NCBI GenBank assembly: GCA_963923455.1 | Contig: CAWULT010000021.1 | Location: 1 to 52,002, forward strand | Reading direction: 5' to 3' | Length of the DNA: 52,002 nucleotides | DNA from: CAWULT01 sp963923455 | GTDB lineage: Bacteria; Acidobacteriota; Vicinamibacteria; Vicinamibacterales; UBA2999 | Shown here: positions 34,468 to 43,301 of the stretch, one piece after another | Numbering within the stretch: the stretch's first letter is position 1 | Layout: every line of letters begins with the position of its first letter | Notes under the pieces: model-generated | What the model saw: only the letters and a program-made list of their open reading frames with translations | Told to the model about the DNA's origin: nothing | Database searches by the model: none | Translations under genes and position numbers: made by a program

Positions 34468-35349
34468 GTGTCGGACCGCTACACGGAGGTTTCGCGGGTC
34501 CTCTATCGCGTCCTCTTCCTGAATCTGGCCGTCGCGCTGGCGAAGATCCTCCTGGGATACGCCAGCGGGACGGTCTCGATCCTCTCCGACGGCTTCCACT
34601 CACTGACCGACTCGGCGTCGAACGTGGTGGCCCTCGTCGGCATCTCCATCGCCCGCCAGCCGCCAGACGAGAACCACCCCTACGGCCACCGCAAGTACGA
34701 GACGATGGCCTCGGTCGGCATCCTCGTCTTCCTGATCATCGTCCTCGTCGAGGTGCTGCGCGCCGCGATCGCGCGGCTCGTCCACGGCGGCTCGCCCCGC
34801 GTGTTCCCCGAGGGCATCGGCCTGATGACGATCACCCTGATCGTCAACATCGCCGTCGTGCGCTACGAGCGGCGAGCCGGCGAGCGCCTGAAGAGCGAGA
34901 TCCTCAAGGCCGACGCCGAGCACACCCGCAGCGACGTGCTGACGTCGGTCGCGGTGCTCGGGGCGCTCGTCGGCGTCTGGCTCGGCTACCCGATCCTGGA
35001 CGCCCTGGCGGCGCTGCTCGTCGCGGGCTTCATCGGCCGGGCCTGCTGGGCCATCGCCCACGAGGCATCACGGATCCTCGCGGATCAGATCGTGATTGCC
35101 GAGGCCGACGTGCGGGCGGTGCTGCGGACGGTGCCCGAAGTGCTCGGGTGCGAGAAGATCCGGACGCGCGGCTCCGACGACCACGCCTTCCTGGACCTGC
35201 ACCTCTGGCTGGCGCCGGAGACGCCGCTCAAGGAGGCCCACGAGACGTCCCACGTGGCGAAGGATCTGCTGATGGCCCGCTTTCCGCAACTGGCCGACGT
35301 GGTGATCCACATCGAGCCCCCGCCGAGCGACGGCCGCTATCGGGGGTGA
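34468..35349 (+). CDS. Cation diffusion facilitator (zinc/iron exporter)
   Basis: A 293-residue CDF transporter with about six helices. The metal site is built by DGFHSLTDSASN in TM2 and DAEHTRSDVLTS in TM5, the HxxxD pair that fits zinc-type exporters. PDENHPYGHRKYET is the classic loop between TM2 and TM3. The C-terminal cytoplasmic domain has GCEKIRTRGSDDHAFLDLHLWL, a metal-sensing ferredoxin-like fold. It exports divalent metal by proton exchange. GTG start at 34468, CCAGGA upstream. The gene ends before a short GGCGGCG/CGCCGCC hairpin. Confidence 0.9.
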   Translation: MSDRYTEVSRVLYRVLFLNLAVALAKILLGYASGTVSILSDGFHSLTDSASNVVALVGISIARQPPDENHPYGHRKYETMASVGILVFLIIVLVEVLRAAIARLVHGGSPRVFPEGIGLMTITLIVNIAVVRYERRAGERLKSEILKADAEHTRSDVLTSVAVLGALVGVWLGYPILDALAALLVAGFIGRACWAIAHEASRILADQIVIAEADVRAVLRTVPEVLGCEKIRTRGSDDHAFLDLHLWLAPETPLKEAHETSHVAKDLLMARFPQLADVVIHIEPPPSDGRYRG

Positions 35350-35350
35350 A

Positions 35351-35367
35351 GGCGGCGGCACGCCGCC
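35351..35367. terminator. Short GC hairpin between convergent genes
   Basis: GGCGGCG (35351-35357) pairs with CGCCGCC (35361-35367) around a GCA loop, directly after the CDF stop and 10 bp before the stop of the convergent MFS gene. No U-tract. Confidence 0.4.
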
Positions 35368-35377
35368 CTCTCCCGAC

Positions 35378-36727
35378 TCAGTGGCCGGCCATCGGCGCGC
35401 CGGACGCGCGCGGGATGTGGTTGCGGATGAGCGCCAGCGACAGGAACACCAGGGCCATCAGCACGGCCCATGACGTGAAGTAGCCCGCCGGCCCGCCGCG
35501 ATCGAGCGCGAACCCGCCGACGTAGACGGCCAGCACGTTGCCGACGCGGCCGAACGCCACGGCGGTGCCGACGCCCGTGCTCCGGATCTGCGTTGGGTAG
35601 ACGTGCGCCGCCAGCGCGTACATCGTCGTCTGCACCGCGTTCAGCAGCCCGCCGGTCACGAGGAACATCAGCATCAGCGCGAAGGCGTCGTTCGGGTCCA
35701 GCTTCATGCCGGCCATCACCATCGAGCAGACGACGGCCGCCACGGACATGCCGAGCATCGTGACCCGCGACCCGAGCGCCTGAATGACCAGGGCACCCGC
35801 AATCGCGCCGATCACGCCCCCGACGTTGACCCACTGAAGCCCGCCAGCCGCGGCCGCAGGGGTGAACCCGCCGCTGTCCCGCAGCATCGACGGGACGAGC
35901 TGAATGGCCACGTAGTTGACCATCAGGCAGAAGAAGAACGAGCCGAACAGGCCAATGGTGTCCCGCCGCAGCAGCGGGGCGAACAGGTCGCCGATCGTCG
36001 CCTTGGCCGCCCCCGTGCCGGCGGCATGCGCCTCGACGTAGGCGACGTCGTCGGGCAGGTCGTGCCCCATCCGCCGGAGCGTGCGGGTCAGCTCGGGCCA
36101 GCGGCTGCGATCGCTGGCCAGGTAGCGCGGCGACTCGGGCAGCACCTTTGCGAGCACCAGCGCCAGCACCACCGGCATCAGGCCGCCGACGATGAACAGG
36201 GCCCTCCAGCCGTAGGCCGGGCCCACCACGCCGGCCATGGTGCTGGCCACGAACCCGCCGAGCGGAATGCAAACGATGGTCAGCGTGACGGCGAACGGCC
36301 GCTGGCGCCTCGGCACGTACTCGGAGGCCAGGGCCGCCGCGTTCGGCATCGCCCCACCCAGGCCGACGCCCGCGATCAGCCGGAGCACGCCGAGCGCGGT
36401 CACCGAGTGCACGAAGGCGATGGCGACGGTCAGGACGGCGAACGCCACCACGCTGCCGAGCAGGGCCGTCCGGCGGCCGTAGCGGTCACCGAGCATGCCG
36501 CCCAGCAGGCCGCCGATCATCATGCCGAACGGACCGGTGGCCAGGGCGTTCCGGAACGCCGCATTCGGCACGCCCCACTCGGGAGCGATGAAGGGCACTG
36601 CGTTGGGGAGGAGCTGGTTGTCGACGCCGTCCAGGATGATGGTGAGCGCCGTGCCGAGAATGAGGAGCTTCTGGTAGCCGGTCCAGCGGCCTTCGTCGAT
36701 GACCGCGCCGACGTCGACGGTTTTCAT
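35378..36727 (-). CDS. MFS transporter (aromatic acid:H+ symporter-like)
   Basis: A 449-residue, about 12-helix MFS permease. ILDGVDNQLLPNAVPFIAPEW in TM1 and GGMLGDRYGRRTALLGS in the 2-3 loop (the MFS signature) point to the AAHS/SP-type branch that moves aromatic or other organic acids; VLPESPRYL is typical for the loop after TM6. I chose ATG 36727, which has a GAAAGGATC sequence upstream, over the longer frame that begins at 36814. Divergent from the AEC gene; the two share the GTATAC core at 36802-36807. Substrate unknown. Confidence 0.85.
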   Translation of the reverse strand: MKTVDVGAVIDEGRWTGYQKLLILGTALTIILDGVDNQLLPNAVPFIAPEWGVPNAAFRNALATGPFGMMIGGLLGGMLGDRYGRRTALLGSVVAFAVLTVAIAFVHSVTALGVLRLIAGVGLGGAMPNAAALASEYVPRRQRPFAVTLTIVCIPLGGFVASTMAGVVGPAYGWRALFIVGGLMPVVLALVLAKVLPESPRYLASDRSRWPELTRTLRRMGHDLPDDVAYVEAHAAGTGAAKATIGDLFAPLLRRDTIGLFGSFFFCLMVNYVAIQLVPSMLRDSGGFTPAAAAGGLQWVNVGGVIGAIAGALVIQALGSRVTMLGMSVAAVVCSMVMAGMKLDPNDAFALMLMFLVTGGLLNAVQTTMYALAAHVYPTQIRSTGVGTAVAFGRVGNVLAVYVGGFALDRGGPAGYFTSWAVLMALVFLSLALIRNHIPRASGAPMAGH

Positions 36728-36800
36728 CAGGATCCTTTCGGGCCGACCGGCCGCCGGCGCCGCCCGTCTGGCAGCGGCCGCGGCTGGGACGGCGGGCGGA

Positions 36801-36808
36801 AGTATACC
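36801..36808. promoter_or_regulatory. Overlapping divergent -10 elements (AGTATACC)
   Basis: TATACC reads on the plus strand (36803-36808) 11 bases before the AEC ATG; TATACT reads on the minus strand (complement of 36801-36806) and points to the MFS gene with a leader of about 70 bases. The symmetrical GTATAC core could drive both directions. No convincing -35 on either side. Confidence 0.45.
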
Positions 36809-36819
36809 AGTCACCGCGT

Positions 36820-37764
36820 ATGATCGAGGGAGTCGTGGATCTGCCCGTTTCCCTGCTCCTGCGCATCTTCGTCAGCGACCTGCTCCCGGTCTTCCTCATC
36901 GCCGGCGTCGGATTCCTGCTGGCCCGGCACACTGGCGTCCAGGTCCTGACCGTGTCGCGCGTGACGTTCCACGCGCTCGCCCCGGCCATGGTGTTCCACG
37001 TCCTCGTGACGTCGAGCCTGAACGGCGCGGACTTCGGGCGCATGGCCCTGTTCTACGTGCTGGTGGCGACCGCCGCGGCGGTCATGGCGCGGCTCGCGGC
37101 CATTCCCCTCCGGCTGGATCGGGAAGGCCTCAGCGCCTTCATGCTGGTCGTCGTCTGCTCGAACAGCGGCAACTACGGGCTGCCGGTCGCCCTGCTGGCG
37201 TTCGGTCCCGAGGCGCTCGCGTTCGCCAGCGTCTACTTCATCTCGAGCTCGATCTTCAGCTACACGGGGGGCGTGCTGCTGGCGGCGAGCGGCCGCCGCA
37301 CGCTGCGGGAGGCGCTGGCCGGCCTGCTGCGCGTGCCCGCGGTCTGGGGCGCGGCGGCCGCCGCGGTCGCCCTTGGCATCGGCGCCCAGATGCCGCAGGC
37401 CGTGATGCGGCCGCTCGAGATGCTCAGCGACGCGGCGCTGCCGATGATGATCCTGGTGCTCGGCATGCAGCTCGAACGGGCGTCGTGGCCCGAGCGGCCG
37501 GCCGTGGTCGCCACGGCGGTCGGCCTGTCGATCGTCGCCACCCCGCTGGCGGCGCTGGGCCTGAGCCACGTCGTCGGCCTCCAGGGACCCGCCCTCCAGG
37601 CTGGCGTCCTGCAGTCGTCGATGCCGACGGCGGTGATCACCACCATCCTCGCCCTCGAATTCGAGGTCGCCCCCGCGTTCGTGACGAGCGTGGTGGCCGC
37701 CTCCACGCTGATCAGCCCGTTCACGGTGACGTGGCTGATCGCCTATCTGCAGCGGCACGCCTGA
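36820..37764 (+). CDS. AEC (auxin efflux carrier) family transporter
   Basis: A 314-residue membrane protein of ten or so helices. Two repeats are visible: LPVFLIAGVGFLLARHTGVQV plus VCSNSGNYGLPVALLAFG in the first, and PMMILVLGMQLERASWP plus LQSSMPTAVITTILALEFE in the second; both have the proline-crossed helices typical of the AEC/BASS superfamily. AEC members export or import organic anions such as malate. ATG 36820 follows TATACC closely, and an in-frame GTG at 36838 could be used if the mRNA is leaderless. Substrate unknown. Confidence 0.87.
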   Translation: MIEGVVDLPVSLLLRIFVSDLLPVFLIAGVGFLLARHTGVQVLTVSRVTFHALAPAMVFHVLVTSSLNGADFGRMALFYVLVATAAAVMARLAAIPLRLDREGLSAFMLVVVCSNSGNYGLPVALLAFGPEALAFASVYFISSSIFSYTGGVLLAASGRRTLREALAGLLRVPAVWGAAAAAVALGIGAQMPQAVMRPLEMLSDAALPMMILVLGMQLERASWPERPAVVATAVGLSIVATPLAALGLSHVVGLQGPALQAGVLQSSMPTAVITTILALEFEVAPAFVTSVVAASTLISPFTVTWLIAYLQRHA

Positions 37765-37788
37765 GCGCGGCGGCGGCCAGGGCCGGCG

Positions 37789-38988
37789 CTACGGCCGCGG
37801 CAGCGTCACGTGCGCGACGAGCGCCGCCAGGCCGCAGCCGGCGATCACGGCGGCGAGCGGCACGGCCGTCCCGTTGTTGAAGCCGCTGACCAGCGCGCCG
37901 GCGCCGGCCCCCAGCACGAAGTGGATCGTCCCCAACAGGGCCGACGCGCTGCCGGCGATCGCACCGTGCGGCGCCATCGCCAGCGCGGTCGTGTTCGGCA
38001 TCGTGAACCCGTGGCAGGCCAGGAAGAAGAACAGCGGGATCAGGATGCCGGCGAAGCCGCCGACACCCGAGATCGCGCAGGCCAGCAGCGCCGCGCCGGC
38101 GAGCGTCGCGAACGGCAGCACGAACCGCAGGATGCGCCGGGTCGGCGTCCGGGCAGCGAGCCAGCGATTGACCTGCGACGTCGAGATCAGCCCGATGGCG
38201 TTCGTGCCGAAGTACAGGCCGTAGCGCTCGGGTGGCACGTGGAAGAGCTCGATGAAGACGAACGGCGAGCCCGACACGTAGGCCAGGAGCCCCGCGAAGA
38301 TGAGCCCTCCGCCCAGGACGTGGCCCATGTACGAGCGATCGGCGAGCAGGTGCGCGTAGGTGCGGAGGATGACGCCCAGCGGCTGGCGACGACGGCGCTC
38401 GGGGGGCAGGCTCTCGGGCAGGAAGAACGCGACGACGGCCAGCCAGACGACGCCGTAGCCGCTCAGCAGCACGAACACGGCCCGCCAGCCGAAATGCAGC
38501 AGCAGCTGCCCGCCGACCAGCGGCGCCAGGATCGGCGCCAGGCCCATCACGAGCGTCAGCATCGACAGCATCCGGACCGACCCGCGCTCGTCGAAGTAGT
38601 CGCGGACGACCGCCCGCGGCACGACGAGCGGCGCGCAGCCCCCGAGCGCCTGCAGGAACCGGAAGATGACGAGTTCGGGGACGCTCCCCGCCCGCGCGCA
38701 GCCGACCGACGCGGTGATGAAGATCGCCATCCCCACGTACAACGCCGGCTTGCGCCCGTGCCGGTCCGAGAAGGGGCCGTAGAACGCCTGGCCGAGGGAG
38801 ATGCCGGCGAAGTACATCGCCAGGCTGACCTGCACCGCCGAGGGCGTCGACCGCAGTTCGTGGACGATCGCCGGCAGCGCCGGCAGGTACATGTCGATCG
38901 CCAGCGGTCCCATGGCGGTCAGCGCGCCGAGAATCACCGCCAGCGAGTACTGGCCGCGATGCGCCGACGGGCCCCCGGGCGTCGTCAT
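37789..38988 (-). CDS. Bcr/CflA-type multidrug efflux MFS transporter
   Basis: A 399-residue, 12-helix drug:H+ antiporter. The family pattern LGALTAMGPLAIDMYLPALP in TM1 and GQAFYGPFSDRHGRKPALYVG in the 2-3 loop are characteristic of Bcr/CflA, and QALGGCAPLVVPRAVVRDYF and MLTLVMGLAPILAPLVGG mark TM4-TM5. Such proteins export bicyclomycin, chloramphenicol and similar compounds. It starts six bases after the moaC stop, which suggests it is read from the rex-moaC promoter. Confidence 0.9.
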   Translation of the reverse strand: MTTPGGPSAHRGQYSLAVILGALTAMGPLAIDMYLPALPAIVHELRSTPSAVQVSLAMYFAGISLGQAFYGPFSDRHGRKPALYVGMAIFITASVGCARAGSVPELVIFRFLQALGGCAPLVVPRAVVRDYFDERGSVRMLSMLTLVMGLAPILAPLVGGQLLLHFGWRAVFVLLSGYGVVWLAVVAFFLPESLPPERRRRQPLGVILRTYAHLLADRSYMGHVLGGGLIFAGLLAYVSGSPFVFIELFHVPPERYGLYFGTNAIGLISTSQVNRWLAARTPTRRILRFVLPFATLAGAALLACAISGVGGFAGILIPLFFFLACHGFTMPNTTALAMAPHGAIAGSASALLGTIHFVLGAGAGALVSGFNNGTAVPLAAVIAGCGLAALVAHVTLPRP

Positions 38989-38994
38989 CGGCGC

Positions 38995-39513
38995 TCAGCG
39001 GCGGCGGTAGTGGCCGCTGCGGCCGCCCTTCTTCTCCATCAGGCGGATCCGCCCGATCACCATCGCCTTGTCGACCGCCTTGACCATGTCGTAGACGGTC
39101 AACGCCGCGACCGACACGGCCGTCAGCGCTTCCATCTCGACCCCGGTCTGCCCCGCCGTCCGTACTCGGGCCTCGATGCGGTAGCCGCGGCGGATGGGCA
39201 CGAGTTCGACGCCGACGTGGGTCAGCGCCAGCGGATGGCACAGCGGGATGAGCGCAGCGGTCTGCTTGGCGGCCATGATGCCGGCCAGCCGAGCCGTCTG
39301 CAGCGGATCCCCCTTCGCCACCCGTCCGGACCGGATCAGGCGGAGCGCCTCCGGCGACATCAGGATCTCGCCGTGCGCGGTCGCCTCGCGGCTCGTGACC
39401 GGCTTGTCGCCGACGTCCACCATCCGGGCCTTTCCGGTCTCGTCGAGGTGGGACAGGCGGGCCGGTGCGGCCCGCCGGGGCCGGCGCGCGGCCCGAAACG
39501 TGGCGTCAGGCAT
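38995..39513 (-). CDS. moaC: Cyclic pyranopterin monophosphate synthase MoaC
   Basis: A 172-residue protein of normal length. It catalyses the second step of molybdenum cofactor synthesis, turning 3',8-cyclo-GTP into cyclic pyranopterin monophosphate. LSHLDETGKARMVDVGDKPVTSREATA, the active-site region LIPLCHPLALTHV, and TGVEMEALTAVSVAALTVYDMVKAVDKAM (with Lys near the C-terminal half) are diagnostic; KGGRSGHY ends the protein. The ATG overlaps the rex gene by eight bases, so it is coupled to rex. The first 18 residues are an Arg/Ala-rich extension. Confidence 0.94.
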   Translation of the reverse strand: MPDATFRAARRPRRAAPARLSHLDETGKARMVDVGDKPVTSREATAHGEILMSPEALRLIRSGRVAKGDPLQTARLAGIMAAKQTAALIPLCHPLALTHVGVELVPIRRGYRIEARVRTAGQTGVEMEALTAVSVAALTVYDMVKAVDKAMVIGRIRLMEKKGGRSGHYRRR

Positions 39514-40174
39514 GGGCCGCCTCCCCCTGGGCCAGGAAGAACGACAGGCTCTCGAGCGAGACCGTCAGGTCCACGCTCTTCAGTTTGACATCGCCGGGAA
39601 CCGTCAGGGTGCCCGGCGAGAAGTTCAGGATGGCCTTCATGCCGGCGCCGACCACCAGATCGACCACGGGCTGGGCCCGCTCGGCCGGCACCGCGATCAC
39701 GGCGATGTCGAGCTTCTCCCGGCGGGCGATCCGCCGCAGGTCCTTGATGTCGTAGATGGGCACGCCGCCACGGGACTCGTGCCCGATCTTCTCGTCCGCG
39801 GCGTCGAACAGCGCGGCGATCTCGAACCCTTCCTGCCGGAAGCCCGGGTAGTCCGCCAGCGCCAGGCCGAGGTTGCCGGCGCCCATGATGGCCACCTTCA
39901 GGTTGCGGTCCAACCCGAGAATCTGCCGCAGGTGGCGGCGCAGGTCCTTGACGTAGTAGCCGACGCCCCGCACCCCGAACTCCCCGAAATACGCCAGATC
40001 CTTCCGGATCTGGGCCGCGTTCAGGTGAAACTGCTCCGCCAGCGCCTGAGAGGAGATCGCCTGGACCCCCGCGGAGTCGAGCACGTTCAAGCACCGCAGG
40101 TAGACGGACAACCGATTCGTCGTGAGCTCGGAGACTTGTTCGGGTACCTGCCTCCGCTTGTTCGGCTGATTCAC
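39506..40174 (-). CDS. rex: Redox-sensing transcriptional repressor Rex
   Basis: A 222-residue Rex protein. The N-terminal winged helix carries RLSVYLRCLNVLDSAG and SSQALAEQFHLNAAQIRKDLAYFGEFGVRGVGYYV, which is diagnostic; the C-terminal Rossmann domain has MGAGNLGLALADYPGF for NADH binding. Rex represses genes for respiration and fermentation when NAD+ is high and lets go when NADH rises. GTG start at 40174, nine bases after TAGCAT (minus). Two TTGTGA half-sites lie over this start, so autoregulation is likely. It is followed by moaC with an 8-bp overlap. Confidence 0.94.
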   Translation of the reverse strand: MNQPNKRRQVPEQVSELTTNRLSVYLRCLNVLDSAGVQAISSQALAEQFHLNAAQIRKDLAYFGEFGVRGVGYYVKDLRRHLRQILGLDRNLKVAIMGAGNLGLALADYPGFRQEGFEIAALFDAADEKIGHESRGGVPIYDIKDLRRIARREKLDIAVIAVPAERAQPVVDLVVGAGMKAILNFSPGTLTVPGDVKLKSVDLTVSLESLSFFLAQGEAAHA

Positions 40175-40184
40175 AAGGTCACAA
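40171..40184. promoter_or_regulatory. Two Rex-like half-sites over the rex start
   Basis: TCACAA occurs at 40171-40176 and 40179-40184 (TTGTGA on the minus strand), a direct repeat with an 8-bp period. The first copy extends to TTCACAA (40170-40176). Rex operators are usually TTGTGAA and TTCACAA in inverted arrangement, so this may be a variant or partial site. It covers the rex GTG and lies next to both divergent -10 elements. Confidence 0.45.
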
Positions 40185-40193
40185 TGCTACCAT
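40184..40193. promoter_or_regulatory. Overlapping divergent -10 elements for rex and the OPT gene
   Basis: TAGCAT on the minus strand (complement of 40184-40189) lies nine bases before the rex GTG; TACCAT on the plus strand (40188-40193) lies eight bases before the OPT ATG. The two share bases 40188-40189. Both transcripts would be nearly leaderless. Confidence 0.45.
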
Positions 40194-40201
40194 CTTGCGC
40201 C

Positions 40202-42184
40202 ATGTCGAAGCCGCCCTCCCCCCAGGCTGGCCCTGACGCCGGCGCCGCGTTCAAACCCTACGTCCCGGCGTCGGAATCCCCGGCCGAGTTCACGCTGCGG
40301 GCCATCGTCCTCGGCGTCCTGTTCGGGCTCCTGTTCGGGGCCTCGACCGTGTACCTGGGCCTTCGAGCGGGACTGACCGTCAGTGCGTCGATCCCCATCG
40401 CGGTGCTGTCGATCTCGGCCCTCAAGAAGCTCGGCGGGTCGACCATCCTCGAGAACAACGTCGTCCAGACGATCGGGTCGGCCGGCGAGTCGCTGGCCGG
40501 CGGCGTGGTGTTCACCATTCCCGCCCTGATCTTCCTGACGCCGTACGGGCCAGGCTACTTCAACTACCTGCAGATCACGCTGCTGACCTTCGCCGGCGGC
40601 ATCCTGGGCGTGCTGATGATGGTGCCGCTGCGCCGCGCCCTGATCGTCAAGGAACACGGCGTGCTGCCGTACCCGGAGGGCACGGCGTGCGCCGAGGTGC
40701 TGGTCGCCGGGGAGCGCGGCGGCAAGCTGGCCAGCCTCGTCTTCGGCGGCCTGGGCATCGGGGCCCTCTGGAAGTCGCTCTCGTGGATCTTCAACCTCTT
40801 CCTGACCGAGGTCGGCTACTCGTCGCCCCGCACCAGCCAGTTCCCCAACGCCACGCTCAACGTGGACGTCTCTCCGGAGTACCTGGGGGTCGGCTACGTC
40901 ATCGGGCCGCGGATCGCCGGCGTGATGTTCGCCGGCGGCGTGCTCTCGTGGCTGGTGCTGCTCCCGCTGCTGTCGATTCTCGGCGCGCAGATCACGGAGC
41001 CGTTCCCGCCGATCCACCCGAACTTCGCGAACAACCCGGCCACCGGCCGGGCGTTCCTGATCTCCGAGATGTCCCCCGGTCAGTTGTGGAGCGCCTACAT
41101 CCGCTACATCGGCGCGGGCGCCGTGCTGGCCTCGGGCCTCATCACGCTGGCTCGGACCATCCCGACGATCGTGTCGTCGGCCCGGGGCAGCCTGAAGGAC
41201 CTTTCGGCCGCCAAGGGACAGGCCGCACAAGCCCGGACCGAGCGGGACATCCCGATGGCGGTGGTGCTCGGTGGGTCACTGCTGCTCGGCATCTTCCTGG
41301 CGGTCACGCCGTCGCTGCCGACGCAGGGCAACGTGCTCGCCGCCGTCCTGGTGCTGGTGTTCGGCTTCTTCTTCGCGACGGTCTCCTCGCGCATCACCGG
41401 TCTCATCGGGACGTCGTCGAACCCGATCTCCGGCATGACGATCGCCACGCTGATCCTGACCTGTCTGCTCTTCGTCGGCCTGGGATGGACGGGCGACATG
41501 TACTCGCCGATCGCGCTGTGCGTCGGCGCGATCGTCTGCATCGCGGCCGCCAACGCCGGGGCGACGTCGCAGGACCTCAAGACGGGCTACATCGTCGGGG
41601 CCACGCCGATCTACCAGCAGATCGGGCTCGTCATCGGCGTGCTGACCTCGGCGGTCGTGATCGGCGTCACCACCATCTACATGCACGACGTGTTCGGCAT
41701 CGGCTCGGCTGCCGTCCCGGCGCCGCAGGCCACGCTGATGTCGACGATCATCCGCGGCCTGCTGAACCAGAACCTGCCGTGGGGGCTGGTGCTCGTCGGC
41801 ATGTTCGTCTCGATCACGCTCGAGTTGTGCGGCATCCACTCGCTGTCGTTCGCGGTGGGCTCCTACCTGCCCATCGCCACCACGGCCCCGATCTTCGTGG
41901 GCGGCCTCGTGCGGGCGTTCGTCGAGCGCCGGATGGGCGTGCGCGAGGAGTCCGACGTGAGCGCCGGCACGCTCTTCAGCTCCGGGCTGATCGCGGGCGG
42001 TTCGATTGCCGGCATCGTGTTCGCGGTGCTGGTCGGCACCGGCAACATCGACTCGTTCCAGGCGCTGGGCCGGTTCTTCCCGTATTTCCACGAGGAGTCC
42101 CCGGTCGGCACGGCCGCGACGTGCGTGCTGTTCCTGGCGCTCGGGGCGATCGTCGCCCGGATGGCCGCCCGCCCGGTAGAATGA
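40202..42184 (+). CDS. OPT family oligopeptide transporter
   Basis: A 660-residue membrane protein with about 14-16 helices. EFTLRAIVLGVLFGLLFGASTVYLGLRAGLTVSASIPIAVLSI is the typical OPT start, followed by ILENNVVQTIGSAGESLAGG, and later GTSSNPISGMTIATL and VGATPIYQQIGLVIG, all hallmark segments of the bacterial OPT (YSL-related) branch. Members import oligopeptides or metal-chelator complexes by proton symport. The ATG at 40202 is eight bases after TACCAT, with no Shine-Dalgarno sequence. The next gene's -10-like TAGAAT overlaps its stop codon. Confidence 0.92.
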   Translation: MSKPPSPQAGPDAGAAFKPYVPASESPAEFTLRAIVLGVLFGLLFGASTVYLGLRAGLTVSASIPIAVLSISALKKLGGSTILENNVVQTIGSAGESLAGGVVFTIPALIFLTPYGPGYFNYLQITLLTFAGGILGVLMMVPLRRALIVKEHGVLPYPEGTACAEVLVAGERGGKLASLVFGGLGIGALWKSLSWIFNLFLTEVGYSSPRTSQFPNATLNVDVSPEYLGVGYVIGPRIAGVMFAGGVLSWLVLLPLLSILGAQITEPFPPIHPNFANNPATGRAFLISEMSPGQLWSAYIRYIGAGAVLASGLITLARTIPTIVSSARGSLKDLSAAKGQAAQARTERDIPMAVVLGGSLLLGIFLAVTPSLPTQGNVLAAVLVLVFGFFFATVSSRITGLIGTSSNPISGMTIATLILTCLLFVGLGWTGDMYSPIALCVGAIVCIAAANAGATSQDLKTGYIVGATPIYQQIGLVIGVLTSAVVIGVTTIYMHDVFGIGSAAVPAPQATLMSTIIRGLLNQNLPWGLVLVGMFVSITLELCGIHSLSFAVGSYLPIATTAPIFVGGLVRAFVERRMGVREESDVSAGTLFSSGLIAGGSIAGIVFAVLVGTGNIDSFQALGRFFPYFHEESPVGTAATCVLFLALGAIVARMAARPVE

Positions 42185-42188
42185 TCAC

Positions 42189-43298
42189 GTGAGACGGGTC
42201 TCGGTCGCCGCGCTTCTGGTCGCGTGCGTCACGTCCACCCTCTTCCCCGGGGGCGTGGCGGCGCAGCCTGCCCAGCGCCGGCTCACGACGATCGACGCCC
42301 TGCGCCAGTTTCCGGGGTACTTCCACCTCCAGAACGTCCTGCTCCGCGGTGAGTTCACCGAGTCCTCCGGGCGCATCAGCCTTCGCAGCGACGTCAGCGA
42401 GATGCGCGTGAAGTTGTCGGACGACGTGTCGGCGTCGACCGGCCCGGTGGAGATCCGCGGGCAGCTGGTGGACATCGGGCGCCTCGAGCCGGGCGACCCG
42501 CGGGCGACGGCGATGATGGAGGGGCGTGAACCGTCGGAGCGCTGGCCCCGCCCTGGCGAGGAGCTGTTCCTCAGCGTGACCGGCGTCCGCCAGGTCGACG
42601 CGGGCACCGAGACGAGCGTGCGCGCGCTCTCGCTCGAGCCCTGGAAGTTCGTCGGGCGGACCCTCACGCTGAGCGGCAACTTCCGCGGACGGAACCTCTT
42701 CGGCGATCTGCCGGACGCGCCGGCCCAGAGCCGCTACGACTTCGTGCTCCGCGGCGCCGAGGGCGCGGTCTGGGTCACCGGGCTGCGCCCCAGGGGGCGT
42801 GGCTTCGACCTGGACGTGGACCGCCGAATCGACACGAATCGGTGGCTCTCGGTGACCGGCAGGGTCGCCTACGACCGTGGGCTCGTGCGAATCGAAGCGA
42901 CGACCCTCGAGGCCGCGACTGCGCCCTCGGCCCGCCCCGTCGAGGCCGAGACCGAAGCCCCCAAGGCCCCGCCCGAACCGGTCGACATCGTCTTCAACTC
43001 GCCGTCCGACGGCGAGACGGACGTGCCGCCGGCCGTCGTCGTGCGGGTGCAGTTCTCGCGCGGCCTGCTGGAGGCGTCGCTCACCAGCCGGGTGCGGGCT
43101 GCCTATGCGGGGGCGCCGCCCGATGCAACCCTGCCCCTGCGGACGACCTACGACGCCGCCACCCGGTCGATCGAGATCCGGTTCCAGCAGCCGCTGGAGC
43201 CGCTGCGAACGGTGCGGGTCGAGCTGCTCGACGGCGTCACCGGGTTCGACGGCGGCCCGGTCCGTCCGTGGAGCCTGACGTTCTCGGTCGGCAACTGA
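42189..43298 (+). CDS. Secreted protein with C-terminal Ig-like domain
   Basis: A 369-residue exported protein, GTG start at 42189. The signal peptide ends near VAAQPAQ (residue 26). The body has beta-rich repeats, two of them similar in tone (ISLRSDVSEMRVKLSDD; WVTGLRPRGRGFDLDVDRR), which could bind ligand or form OB-like strands. A Pro/Ala/Glu linker (ETEAPKAPPEPVDIV) leads to a Big_5-like domain starting FNSPSDGETDVPPAVVVRVQFSR. No catalytic residues are visible. TAGAAT lies six bases before the start, so it should be leaderless. Function unknown; probably a periplasmic or surface protein. Confidence 0.7.
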   Translation: MRRVSVAALLVACVTSTLFPGGVAAQPAQRRLTTIDALRQFPGYFHLQNVLLRGEFTESSGRISLRSDVSEMRVKLSDDVSASTGPVEIRGQLVDIGRLEPGDPRATAMMEGREPSERWPRPGEELFLSVTGVRQVDAGTETSVRALSLEPWKFVGRTLTLSGNFRGRNLFGDLPDAPAQSRYDFVLRGAEGAVWVTGLRPRGRGFDLDVDRRIDTNRWLSVTGRVAYDRGLVRIEATTLEAATAPSARPVEAETEAPKAPPEPVDIVFNSPSDGETDVPPAVVVRVQFSRGLLEASLTSRVRAAYAGAPPDATLPLRTTYDAATRSIEIRFQQPLEPLRTVRVELLDGVTGFDGGPVRPWSLTFSVGN

Positions 43299-43301
43299 CC
43301 G

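Noticed and set aside
40187..41230. Minus-strand frame opposite the OPT gene
   Set aside because: Arg/His/Gln-rich shadow of the transporter with no motif.
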